Assembly: GCF_001028665.1 (NCBI RefSeq)
Contig: NZ_CP011505.1
Span: forward strand, 806,001 to 870,000
Length of the DNA stretch: 64,000 nt
Source: Burkholderia pyrrocinia
GTDB taxonomy: Bacteria; Pseudomonadota; Gammaproteobacteria; Burkholderiales; Burkholderiaceae
Direction: 5' to 3'
Position 1 is the stretch's first letter; each line of letters begins with the position of its first letter. Shown here piece after piece: positions 17,994-25,581 of the stretch. Below the pieces are notes generated by a model, which saw nothing but the letters and a program-made list of their open reading frames with translations, did not search any database and was not told where the DNA came from. The position numbers were made by a program, and so were the translations under genes.

Positions 17994-18248
17994 ATGACGA
18001 CCCAGAACGTTCCGGCCGACGCGCTCGACATCCTGTCACGCGAAGTCGCGAAGATCCTCAACGTCGAAACCGTCGATACGGACGCCGGCATCGGCGAACT
18101 CGGCATCGATTCGCTGAACATCGTCGAGCTGATCGTGTTCTGCGAACAGCTCTACGGCTCGATCGACCCGGAAGCGCTGAACATCACGCAGTACACGACG
18201 CTTCAGCAGCTCGACGCGCAACTGCGCCGCCAGCAGCACGCCGCCTGA
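17994..18248 (+). CDS. acyl carrier protein
   Basis: This 84-residue acidic helical carrier protein has the phosphopantetheine attachment site GIDSLN, with Ser40. It is preceded by AAGGAG about 9 bases before the ATG. The thiol arm would carry the acyl chain loaded by the fatty acyl-AMP ligase through the desaturase, condensing and oxidation steps encoded here. It is the only carrier protein in the cluster, so all ACP-bound chemistry probably runs on it. Confidence 0.9.
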   Translation: MTTQNVPADALDILSREVAKILNVETVDTDAGIGELGIDSLNIVELIVFCEQLYGSIDPEALNITQYTTLQQLDAQLRRQQHAA

Positions 18249-18255
18249 CACGACG

Positions 18256-19131
18256 ATGCTCGCGCCTCTTGCCCCCGTGGCGGCCGCCGCCGTCCAGCCG
18301 GCCCCGGCGACCGCGCTGACCGTGCAGGCGCTCGCGTACCGGCGCGTCGCGCCGTCGCGCGACGGCGCGGCCGTGCCGCTCGACGACACGGCGCACGCGA
18401 TCGGCACGCTCGCGTGCGCCGAACGCGAGCGGCTGTGCGGCGCGATCGGCGCGGACGACTACGTGGTCAGCTCGACGATCCTGTCGATGCTGCTGATGAA
18501 CGATTCGCCGCAGCACCGCGTGTTCGCGCAGGCACTCGCCGGCGCGAACGACTACACGCCCGACTGGATGACCTGCTCGTACGAATGCGCGGGCTGGGGC
18601 TACGTGCTGCGCCGCACGCTCGCGACCGCGGCCGAGACCGGGCCGCGCACGCTGCTGCTGCAGATCGTCGACATCGACGTGCACGGCTATACGTACTGGC
18701 ACGGCAACCCTGCATGGGGACGCTCGGGCTTCGGCGTCTGCACGCTGCTCGTCGATGTCGGCCGCGAACCGGCGCAGTCGGTGCTCGCCGACGCCGCGCC
18801 GCCGGCCAGCGCGGTCGTGCGGCTGGGCCGCGACATCCGCACCTTCTGCGCGGCGCGCCCCGGCGTGCACGCGGCGCTGCCGTTCTTTCCGGCCACGTCG
18901 CGCCGCGCGCTGCTGGCGTCCGTCGGCAAGACGCCACTGCTGCCGGACGGCCACGGTCTGTTCGGTCATGCGTTCGGTAGCGATCCGTGGCTGTCGGTGC
19001 TGCTTGCGCACCGCGACGGCGACACGCCGCGCCGCGCGGCCGTCTGCTCGCTCGCGCTGAACGGCTATTACGCGATCGCCGACGTCGCGTTCGCGCCGGA
19101 TGCGACGTTGTCTCTCGAAGGCGAGGCGTGA
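18256..19131 (+). CDS. thiolase-fold protein, KAS III-like (first of three)
   Basis: This 291-residue protein has a weak but readable KAS III pattern. YECAGWGYVL places Cys111 where KAS III has its acyl-accepting Cys (compare ACSGFLYAL), followed by a strand and GRSGFGVCTLLVDVG in place of the FGDGAGA loop. The C-terminal half is short and lacks an obvious catalytic His/Asn pair. It may be an acyltransferase or half-active condensing enzyme rather than a classic ketosynthase, possibly pairing with one of the other two thiolase-fold proteins. It starts 7 bases after the ACP stop. Confidence 0.55.
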   Translation: MLAPLAPVAAAAVQPAPATALTVQALAYRRVAPSRDGAAVPLDDTAHAIGTLACAERERLCGAIGADDYVVSSTILSMLLMNDSPQHRVFAQALAGANDYTPDWMTCSYECAGWGYVLRRTLATAAETGPRTLLLQIVDIDVHGYTYWHGNPAWGRSGFGVCTLLVDVGREPAQSVLADAAPPASAVVRLGRDIRTFCAARPGVHAALPFFPATSRRALLASVGKTPLLPDGHGLFGHAFGSDPWLSVLLAHRDGDTPRRAAVCSLALNGYYAIADVAFAPDATLSLEGEA

Positions 19132-19132
19132 C

Positions 19133-19753
19133 ATGGTGCGACCCGTTCACTTCACCTACCGGATCGAACGCGATGCGCAGCGGCCCGTCGCGGTCGCGGC
19201 GAGCGCGTACCGGATGCCGCTCGACACGCCCGCCGACTATGCGCGCGCCGCGCTGGCCGAAGCGGCCGGCGACACGTACGACGCCGGCGACGCACCCGTC
19301 GGCGAACGCCGCGTGCTGCTCGACCACGTCCAGTATTTCGCATTCCTCGCCGAAGCCACCGTGCGGATCCGCGACGCCGTGCATCCGGACGCACGCGTGT
19401 TCATCGAAGTCTGCGCGCCGTACTTCGGCGCGCTGCCGGCCGAACTGCTCGCGCCGCACGTGCTGCTCGGCGTGCACCTGTACGACGAAGCGTTGCGCGA
19501 TGCCGCGCGCGGCACGCCCGTCGTGTGGATCGGCGACCGGATCCTGCGCGATGCGGAGTTCGCCGGCGACAACCGCGTGTGCTGCGCGATCTGGCCCGCG
19601 CGGCTCGCCGACGCGTTCGACGCGCAACTGCGCGGGCCGTGGCCGGCGTATGCGATCCGCCTCGTGCCGCATCCGGGCGCGCCGCGCACCGCCGTCACCT
19701 TTACCGATTCCGCCCATCATTCCGGCGCCGCCGCGCGGCCGGGGAGACCTTGA
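19133..19753 (+). CDS. orphan protein of unknown function in the biosynthetic operon
   Basis: I do not recognise this 206-residue protein. It is soluble with no signal or membrane segment. Conserved-looking stretches include LLDHVQYFAFLAEATVRIRD and VFIEVCAPYFGALP, and VVWIGDRILRD in the middle. Codon use matches its neighbours and it sits one base after the preceding stop and one base before the next start, so it is very likely translated. Its location between a thiolase-fold protein and a diiron protein suggests an enzyme or scaffold specific to this pathway. Confidence 0.7.
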   Translation: MVRPVHFTYRIERDAQRPVAVAASAYRMPLDTPADYARAALAEAAGDTYDAGDAPVGERRVLLDHVQYFAFLAEATVRIRDAVHPDARVFIEVCAPYFGALPAELLAPHVLLGVHLYDEALRDAARGTPVVWIGDRILRDAEFAGDNRVCCAIWPARLADAFDAQLRGPWPAYAIRLVPHPGAPRTAVTFTDSAHHSGAAARPGRP

Positions 19754-19754
19754 C

Positions 19755-20738
19755 ATGACTCAAACGCTCACCGTTATGCAGGACACCGCCGATATCCGCT
19801 GGTCGATGCCCGTCGACGCGCTGATGTCCAACGACTACGCGCTGCGCGAAGAGGCGCTGAACCGGCTGTACGAAAAGGCGAAGGCATCGCAGTGGGACGT
19901 CGCGACCGACGTCGACTGGAGCCACGACCTCGACCCGGCGAATCCGCTCGGCATGCCCGACCCGACGCTGCTGATCTACGGGACCGAGCTGTGGGGCAAG
20001 CTGTCCGACACCGACAAGCGCGAGGTGCGCCATCACGCGCAGGGCTGGCTGCTGTCGCAGATCCTGCACGGCGAGCAGGCCGCGCTGATCTGCGCGTCGA
20101 AACTCGCGTCCGCCGAGTCCGGCCTGAGCGCACGCCTGTGCGCCGCCGCGCAGATGATGGACGAGGCGCGCCACGTCGAGGCCTACGCGAAGCTCGTCAA
20201 CGAAAAGCTCGACGTCAGCTACCCGATGAGCCGCTCGCTGAAGGGGCTGCTGCACGACACGATCACGAGCAGCTCGCTCGACATGACGAACCTCGGGATG
20301 CAGGTGCTCGTCGAGGGCATCGCGCTGTCGATCTTCCAGAGCGTCGTCGCGTACAGCACCGATCCGTTCATCAAGGACCTGTTCATGCGGATCCAGCGCG
20401 ACGAATCGCGTCATTTCGCGGTCGGCCGGATCACGCTGTGCCGCGTGTATGCGGAGATGAGCTCGCACGAGCTGCGCGAGCGCGAGCAGTTCGTCTGCGA
20501 AGGCGCGGCCGTGCTGTACGAGCACCTGTGCGCGGACGACATCTGGGAACCGATGGGGCTGTCGAAGCGCGAATGCAGCGCGATGGTGCGCGAGTCGCCG
20601 GTGTCGAGCTCGATCCGCCGCTCGATCTTCCGGCGCCTCGTGCCGACGATCCGCGAAATGGGCCTGCTCACGCCGACCGTGCAGGCGACCTTCGAAAAAC
20701 TCGACGTCCTCGACTACGCGGCGATGCCGCTCAACTGA
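19755..20738 (+). CDS. R2-like/ferritin-like diiron oxygenase
   Basis: This 327-residue all-helical protein has a complete diiron ligand set: E107 (HGEQ), E137-x-x-H140 (MMDEARH), E188 (VEGIA) and E217-x-x-H220 (RDESRH). This matches ribonucleotide-reductase-R2-like and AurF-like oxygenases more than acyl-ACP desaturases, so it differs from the diiron protein at 8846. Such enzymes oxidise amines, hydroxylate or cleave C-C bonds using O2. It likely performs a key tailoring or N-oxidation step; the substrate is unknown. Confidence 0.78.
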   Translation: MTQTLTVMQDTADIRWSMPVDALMSNDYALREEALNRLYEKAKASQWDVATDVDWSHDLDPANPLGMPDPTLLIYGTELWGKLSDTDKREVRHHAQGWLLSQILHGEQAALICASKLASAESGLSARLCAAAQMMDEARHVEAYAKLVNEKLDVSYPMSRSLKGLLHDTITSSSLDMTNLGMQVLVEGIALSIFQSVVAYSTDPFIKDLFMRIQRDESRHFAVGRITLCRVYAEMSSHELREREQFVCEGAAVLYEHLCADDIWEPMGLSKRECSAMVRESPVSSSIRRSIFRRLVPTIREMGLLTPTVQATFEKLDVLDYAAMPLN

Positions 20739-20739
20739 C

Positions 20740-21729
20740 ATGACGATGCCCTCCTCCCACGCATCCCGCGACGCCGGCTTCTGGATCGGCATCGACGCGG
20801 TGGCCTACGAGCTGCCGGGCCTGCCGGTCGATATCGAGGCCTGGGCCGCCGAACGCGACTACCCGGCGCAGCGGGCCGCGGCGATCGCGCAGTCGGGCAG
20901 CCGCTATTTCCACATGGCGCTCGACACGAGCGAGACCGATCTCGCGATCGCCGCGGCCGGCCGCCTGCTCGACACGGCCCGCGTGCATCCGTCCGACATC
21001 GGCGCGATCGTGCACGTGCACACGCAGCAGTTCAGCGTGCCGCCCGCGCCGCGCAGCCTGCCGCACGAACTCGCCGCGCATTTCGGCATCGAGCCGCTGT
21101 GGCTCGGCTCCGTCGCGCAACTGAACTGCGTGTCGGTGGCGGCCGGGATCGAGACGGTCCGCGCGCTGATGCGCAGCCATCCGCAGCTCGACGCGGCGCT
21201 CGTCGTATCGTCCGACCGCGTGTACGGCGAGGATTACCGGATGCGGCAGATGACCGGCGTGCAGTGCGACGGCGCGGCCGCGATGCTGATCGCGCGCAAC
21301 AGCACGAAGAACCGGCTCGGCGGCATCGCGATCGAGACGCATGCGAAATGGCACCGCGGCTCGGATACCGTCGCCGCGAACGAGGCCGACCTGATCATGA
21401 TGGAGTGGCCGTACACGCGCAAGGCGATCGACGCGGCCGTCGCGCTCGAGCCGCACGCGCTCGATGCATACGAGCTCGTGCTGCCGCACAACGCCGACCT
21501 GCCCGGCTGGAACGCGCTGTGCCGCGCGATGCGCGTGCCGGCCGAGCGGCTGTATGCGGAGAACATCTTTGCGCGCGGCCACGCGTGCTGCTCGGATTTC
21601 CCGATCAACCTGGCCGACGTCGGGCTCGATGCGGTGGCGCACGGCAAGCGCGTGCTCGGCGTGATGCAGTCGAACTGCGGCGCGTATGCGGCCGCCACGC
21701 TCCATCCGGTGGGTCGCCATGACGCCTGA
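20740..21729 (+). CDS. KAS III-like condensing enzyme (second thiolase-fold protein)
   Basis: This 329-residue protein is the best KAS III homologue of the three. AQLNCVSVAAGIETV places Cys130 at the nucleophile position, LPHNADLPGW supplies His250, but the third residue, normally Asn in a GNTS motif, is replaced by His281 (ARGHACCSDFPIN). A Cys-His-His set is unusual and may mean acyl transfer or altered condensation. The stop overlaps the next gene's start by a few bases. It probably joins an activated acyl group with a second unit. Confidence 0.75.
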   Translation: MTMPSSHASRDAGFWIGIDAVAYELPGLPVDIEAWAAERDYPAQRAAAIAQSGSRYFHMALDTSETDLAIAAAGRLLDTARVHPSDIGAIVHVHTQQFSVPPAPRSLPHELAAHFGIEPLWLGSVAQLNCVSVAAGIETVRALMRSHPQLDAALVVSSDRVYGEDYRMRQMTGVQCDGAAAMLIARNSTKNRLGGIAIETHAKWHRGSDTVAANEADLIMMEWPYTRKAIDAAVALEPHALDAYELVLPHNADLPGWNALCRAMRVPAERLYAENIFARGHACCSDFPINLADVGLDAVAHGKRVLGVMQSNCGAYAAATLHPVGRHDA

Positions 21730-22894
21730 ACGCCCGCTTCCGCCCGCCGGCGATCACGCATGGATCGCCGACCTGCGCACGCCGTGCTACGTGTACGAGC
21801 CGGAAGTCGCGATCGCGCGCTACCGATCGTTGAAAGCGCAGCTCGGTACGAAGCTGATCGTGTCGCTGAAGGCGAACCCGAACCAGGACATGCTCGCGCG
21901 CTGCGCGCATGCGTACGAGGACGGCGTCGAGCTCGCGAGCCGTGGCGAACTCGACGCGGTGATCGGCCGGATCAAGACGCCGCGCTACCTGAACAATCCG
22001 TCGATGGACGAGATGTTCATGCGTGCGGGGCTCGCGTCGCGCTGCCATTTCGTGCTCGACAACCCGGACGCGGTCGCGCGCTTCGTGCCGCTGGCGCGCG
22101 AGGCGGCGGCCGGCGGCGGCACGCCGGGCCAGGTACTGCTGCGCCTGAACGCCGGCGCGCTCGCCGGTGACGACGCGCGTGCGCTGTGGCACGACCACTT
22201 CGGGATGACGCCGAGCGAAGCGCACGACGCGGTGCGCACGCTCGCCGCCGCCGGCTTCCCGGTGGCCGGGCTGCATGTGTTCTCCGGCCCGCATTCGTTC
22301 ATTCGCCAGGATGCGACGCAACCCGACACGCTCGCCCTGCCCGAATTGCTCGCGGCGCTTGCACGCGATCTCGCGCCGGCCAACGGCGCGCCGCTCGGCT
22401 CGCTGAGCCTCGGCGGCGGCTTTGCCGACGATCATCCGGGCGATGCCGCTTTCGCACGCTATGCGACCGCGCTCGCGCCGCTGGCCGGCGACTACTCGCT
22501 GGCGCACGAAGCCGGCCGCGCAATCTTCGCCGACGCGGGCGTGTTCGCGACCCGCGTCGTCGCGGTCAAGGCGTGGCAGGACCGCACGATTGCCGTCTGC
22601 GACGGCGGCCTGTCGCATGCGTTCCTGCTCGCGCAGACCGAATCGGTGATGCGCCGCCTGGCCGCGCCGTCGCTCGTGCGCCGCACGCCTGCGCCGCCAT
22701 CGCGCGGCGTACCGACGAGCTACGTCGGCAGCACCTGCAGCCGCGCGGACGTGATCGGCCGCGACGACACCGGCGCACCGCCGCAGGTCGGCGACATCGC
22801 CGTGTTCGCGCGCTGCGGCGCGTATCACCGCACGTACTCGATGGCGCATTTCCTGTCACACGAAGCCGCGCACGTGTACGTGCGGCCTGCCTGA
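21719..22894 (+). CDS. PLP-dependent decarboxylase (Orn/Lys/DAP decarboxylase, fold III)
   Basis: This 391-residue alanine-racemase-fold decarboxylase has the PLP lysine in SLKANPN (K51), HVFSGPHSF, the phosphate-binding SLGGGFA, and a C-terminal STCSRADVIGRD that corresponds to the CxxxD active-site segment from the partner subunit. It overlaps the KAS III-like gene and is followed by an AMP-dependent ligase. Similar decarboxylase-ligase pairs occur in exosortase-associated loci and in macrolactam starter-unit pathways, where an amino acid is activated onto a carrier protein and then decarboxylated. Confidence 0.82.
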   Translation: MTPERPLPPAGDHAWIADLRTPCYVYEPEVAIARYRSLKAQLGTKLIVSLKANPNQDMLARCAHAYEDGVELASRGELDAVIGRIKTPRYLNNPSMDEMFMRAGLASRCHFVLDNPDAVARFVPLAREAAAGGGTPGQVLLRLNAGALAGDDARALWHDHFGMTPSEAHDAVRTLAAAGFPVAGLHVFSGPHSFIRQDATQPDTLALPELLAALARDLAPANGAPLGSLSLGGGFADDHPGDAAFARYATALAPLAGDYSLAHEAGRAIFADAGVFATRVVAVKAWQDRTIAVCDGGLSHAFLLAQTESVMRRLAAPSLVRRTPAPPSRGVPTSYVGSTCSRADVIGRDDTGAPPQVGDIAVFARCGAYHRTYSMAHFLSHEAAHVYVRPA

Positions 22895-22918
22895 AACATC
22901 CAGAGAGAGGAGCCGATC

Positions 22919-24493
22919 ATGAACGCACTGATCAGCGTCGCCGACCTGCTCGAGCACGGCGCCGCGCGCTGGCCGCAGCGTTTCGCGTATGCCGACGGCG
23001 GCGGCGCGATGACTTATGAACAGCTTGCGCGCGCGGTCCGGCGCGCGGCAGTCGCACTCGCGTCGCGCGGCGTGCTGCCCGGCGAGCGCGTCGCCATCTA
23101 CGCGCCGAAGCGCATCGAAACCGTGGTCGCGATGCTCGCGGCCAACGCACTCGGCGCGATCTTCGTGCCGGTCAATCCGCAGTTGAAGGAAGCGCAGATC
23201 GAACACATCGTCGCCGACAGCGGCGCGGCGCTGTTCGTGACCGGCGCGCAACGGCTCAAGCGCCTGCCCGCGCTCGCATCGCTGGTCGGTACCCGCGTGC
23301 TGCTGATCGGGGAACTGGCCGATGCGATCGCCGCGCCGGGCGACATGCCGGCGCCTGCCCCCGCCGGCCGGCCGGTCGATGACGATCCTGCCGCACTGCT
23401 CTACACGTCCGGCTCGACCGGCAAACCGAAAGGCGTCGTCGTGTCGCACCGCAACCTGGTATCGGGCGCGTTCAGCGTGGCCGCATACCAGGGGCTGGCC
23501 GACGACGATGTCGTGCTCGGCGTGCTGCCGCTCAGCTTCGATGCGGGCCTGAGCCAGCTCACGACCGCGCTGGCGTCCGGCGCGTGTTATGCGCCGCTCG
23601 ATTTCCTGCAGCCCGCCGAGGTGCCGCGCCATTGCGACGCGTTCGGCGTGACGTCGATCACCGGCGTGCCGCCGTTGTGGATGCAGCTTGCGTCCGCCGG
23701 CTGGAGCGACACGGCGCGCGCGCGGATCCGCCGCTTCGCGAACACCGGCGGCCACCTCGCGACGCCGCTGCTGCACCGCCTTCAAGCGCTGTTCACGAAT
23801 GCCGAGCCCTACCTGATGTACGGGCTGACCGAAGCGTTCCGCTCGACGTACCTGGCGCCGGCCGACGCGGCGCTGCGCCCGACGTCGATCGGCAAGGCCG
23901 TGCCGAACGCGGAAATCCTCGTGCTGCGCGCGGACGGCAGCGAATGCGCGGCCGACGAGCCCGGCGAACTCGTGCATCGCGGCGCGTTCGTCACGCTCGG
24001 CTACTGGAACCGGCCCGAGCTGACCGCGCAGCGCTTTCGCGCGCTGCCGCGCCGGCACGGCGAGATCCCGCGCGGCGACGTCGCCGTGTGGTCAGGCGAC
24101 ATCGTGCGACGCGACGCAGACGGCTACCTGTACTTCGTCGCGCGCGGCGACGACATGATCAAGACATCCGGCTATCGCGTGAGCCCGACCGAGATCGAGG
24201 ACGTGCTGTTCGCGCTGCCGCACATCCGCGAAGCGGCGGTGTTCAGCGTCCCGCACCCGGCGCTCGGCGAAGCGATCGCCGCATGCGTCGTGTCGACGCT
24301 CGACGCCGACGCGTGCCGCGCCGACATCGCGCGCGCGTGCCGCGACGCGCTGCCGACCTACATGAGTCCGCTCGTCGTCGAGCCGCTGCCGGCGTTGCCG
24401 CGCAACCCCAACGGCAAGATCGACCGCCCGGCGCTCAAAGCCCAGTATCGCGACGCGTTCGCGAGCACGAACCTCGAGGAGAACGCCGCATGA
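22919..24493 (+). CDS. AMP-dependent acyl/aminoacyl ligase
   Basis: This 524-residue ANL enzyme has the P-loop YTSGSTGKPKGVVVSH near residue 163, MYGLTEAFRSTY, the hinge GDDMIKTSGYRVSPTEIEDV, and the catalytic lysine in NPNGKIDRPAL near 504. It is a second, distinct adenylating enzyme, unlike the FAAL at 11071 in its P-loop. It probably activates an amino or carboxylic acid handled by the adjacent PLP decarboxylase. AGAGAGGAG precedes its ATG. Confidence 0.85.
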   Translation: MNALISVADLLEHGAARWPQRFAYADGGGAMTYEQLARAVRRAAVALASRGVLPGERVAIYAPKRIETVVAMLAANALGAIFVPVNPQLKEAQIEHIVADSGAALFVTGAQRLKRLPALASLVGTRVLLIGELADAIAAPGDMPAPAPAGRPVDDDPAALLYTSGSTGKPKGVVVSHRNLVSGAFSVAAYQGLADDDVVLGVLPLSFDAGLSQLTTALASGACYAPLDFLQPAEVPRHCDAFGVTSITGVPPLWMQLASAGWSDTARARIRRFANTGGHLATPLLHRLQALFTNAEPYLMYGLTEAFRSTYLAPADAALRPTSIGKAVPNAEILVLRADGSECAADEPGELVHRGAFVTLGYWNRPELTAQRFRALPRRHGEIPRGDVAVWSGDIVRRDADGYLYFVARGDDMIKTSGYRVSPTEIEDVLFALPHIREAAVFSVPHPALGEAIAACVVSTLDADACRADIARACRDALPTYMSPLVVEPLPALPRNPNGKIDRPALKAQYRDAFASTNLEENAA

Positions 24494-25581
24494 CCCTGTC
24501 GACGCTCGATGAAACCTGCCTCGACGCGCGCCGCGTCGCCGCACCCGGCACGCTCGCGCTGTCCGGCGGCGTCGTGGTGCTGCCGCCCGCCGTCGTGTTC
24601 AGCGCGATCCAGGCGCAGGAGCGCCATCCCGGCTACCGGCACCTGCTGTTGCCGCAGGCGCGCTTCGCCCGGCCGCGCGGAATGGGCGCGCTGACGCCCG
24701 AAGAAGGCACGCGCCTCGCGCCGGGCGGCCGGCCCGCGCTGCGGGTCGCGCCGCCCGGGCGCAGCCTCGCCGATCTCGCCGCCGACGCCGCGCTCGACCT
24801 GCGCGACCAGCTCGGCTCCGGGCAGCTCGCGCGCACGACGCACGTGATCGTCGCGAGCTGCGCGCTCAACGAAGGCATCGGCGACTCGGTCGTCGGCCGC
24901 ATGCAGTACGAGCTCGGCCTGCAGCGCGTGACGCCGTTCGCACTCGGCCAGAACGGCACGCTCGGCTGGTATTCGGCGCTGATGCTGCTCGACGGGCTGC
25001 TCGACGAAGGCGACCAGGCGCTCGTGATCCTGAGCGACAAGTGGCTCTACCCGTTCTTCCGCCAGTTCGGCGACCTGGTCGGCTACGGCGACGCGGCCGC
25101 CGCACTGCTCGTGTCGCGCGTCGGGCCGGCGCCCGAACTGGACGCGTGGGGCGGCGTGCGGTCCGTCGCGGTCGAATTCGGGCCGTCGATCGCCGATCCG
25201 TGGGCCGACGCGCCGGCCGCGCTGCGCGACACGCTCGCGCCAGTCGCCGCGCGCGCGATCCGCCGCGCGCTCGATCAGGCGAACCTGCGCGCGAACCAGA
25301 TCGACTGGTGCGTGCCGCCCGGCTTCGATCCCGGCTTCGCGGCGCGCGTGGCCGACGCCGCGTCGATCCCGCTCGGCGCGCGGATCCAGCACGACGGGTC
25401 GGGCCACCTGTCGTCGGCCGAATCGGCGGCCGCGCTGATCCGGCTCGCCGGCGCGCTCGACGAAGGCGAGCGCCGCACGGTGCTCGTGTGGGATGCGGCG
25501 TTGCATGGCGCGGCGGCCGCCGCCGTCGTCGACCTGGCCGGCGGCTTCGACGCCGCGCTCGATATCGAAGGAGACGCATGA
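24490..25581 (+). CDS. thiolase-fold protein lacking the catalytic cysteine (third KAS III-like)
   Basis: This 363-residue protein has the KAS III frame: HVIVASCALNEGIGDSV, the nucleophile-elbow equivalent FALGQNGTLGWYSALML, and GYGDAAAALLVS matching the FGDGAGA loop. The nucleophile position is Gly156 in NGTL instead of Cys, the His region reads CVPPGFDP, and the Asn region reads GSGHLSSAES. It therefore should not condense acyl groups by itself; it may be a chain-length-factor-like partner or use other chemistry. ATGA overlap with the ligase. Confidence 0.7.
   Translation: MTLSTLDETCLDARRVAAPGTLALSGGVVVLPPAVVFSAIQAQERHPGYRHLLLPQARFARPRGMGALTPEEGTRLAPGGRPALRVAPPGRSLADLAADAALDLRDQLGSGQLARTTHVIVASCALNEGIGDSVVGRMQYELGLQRVTPFALGQNGTLGWYSALMLLDGLLDEGDQALVILSDKWLYPFFRQFGDLVGYGDAAAALLVSRVGPAPELDAWGGVRSVAVEFGPSIADPWADAPAALRDTLAPVAARAIRRALDQANLRANQIDWCVPPGFDPGFAARVADAASIPLGARIQHDGSGHLSSAESAAALIRLAGALDEGERRTVLVWDAALHGAAAAAVVDLAGGFDAALDIEGDA

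Noticed and set aside
8846..18248. Polyyne (cepacin/caryoynencin-like) cluster
   Set aside because: Fatty acyl-AMP ligase, desaturase and ACP are present, but only one membrane desaturase is seen and there is no rubredoxin or thioesterase, while many non-polyyne enzymes are present.
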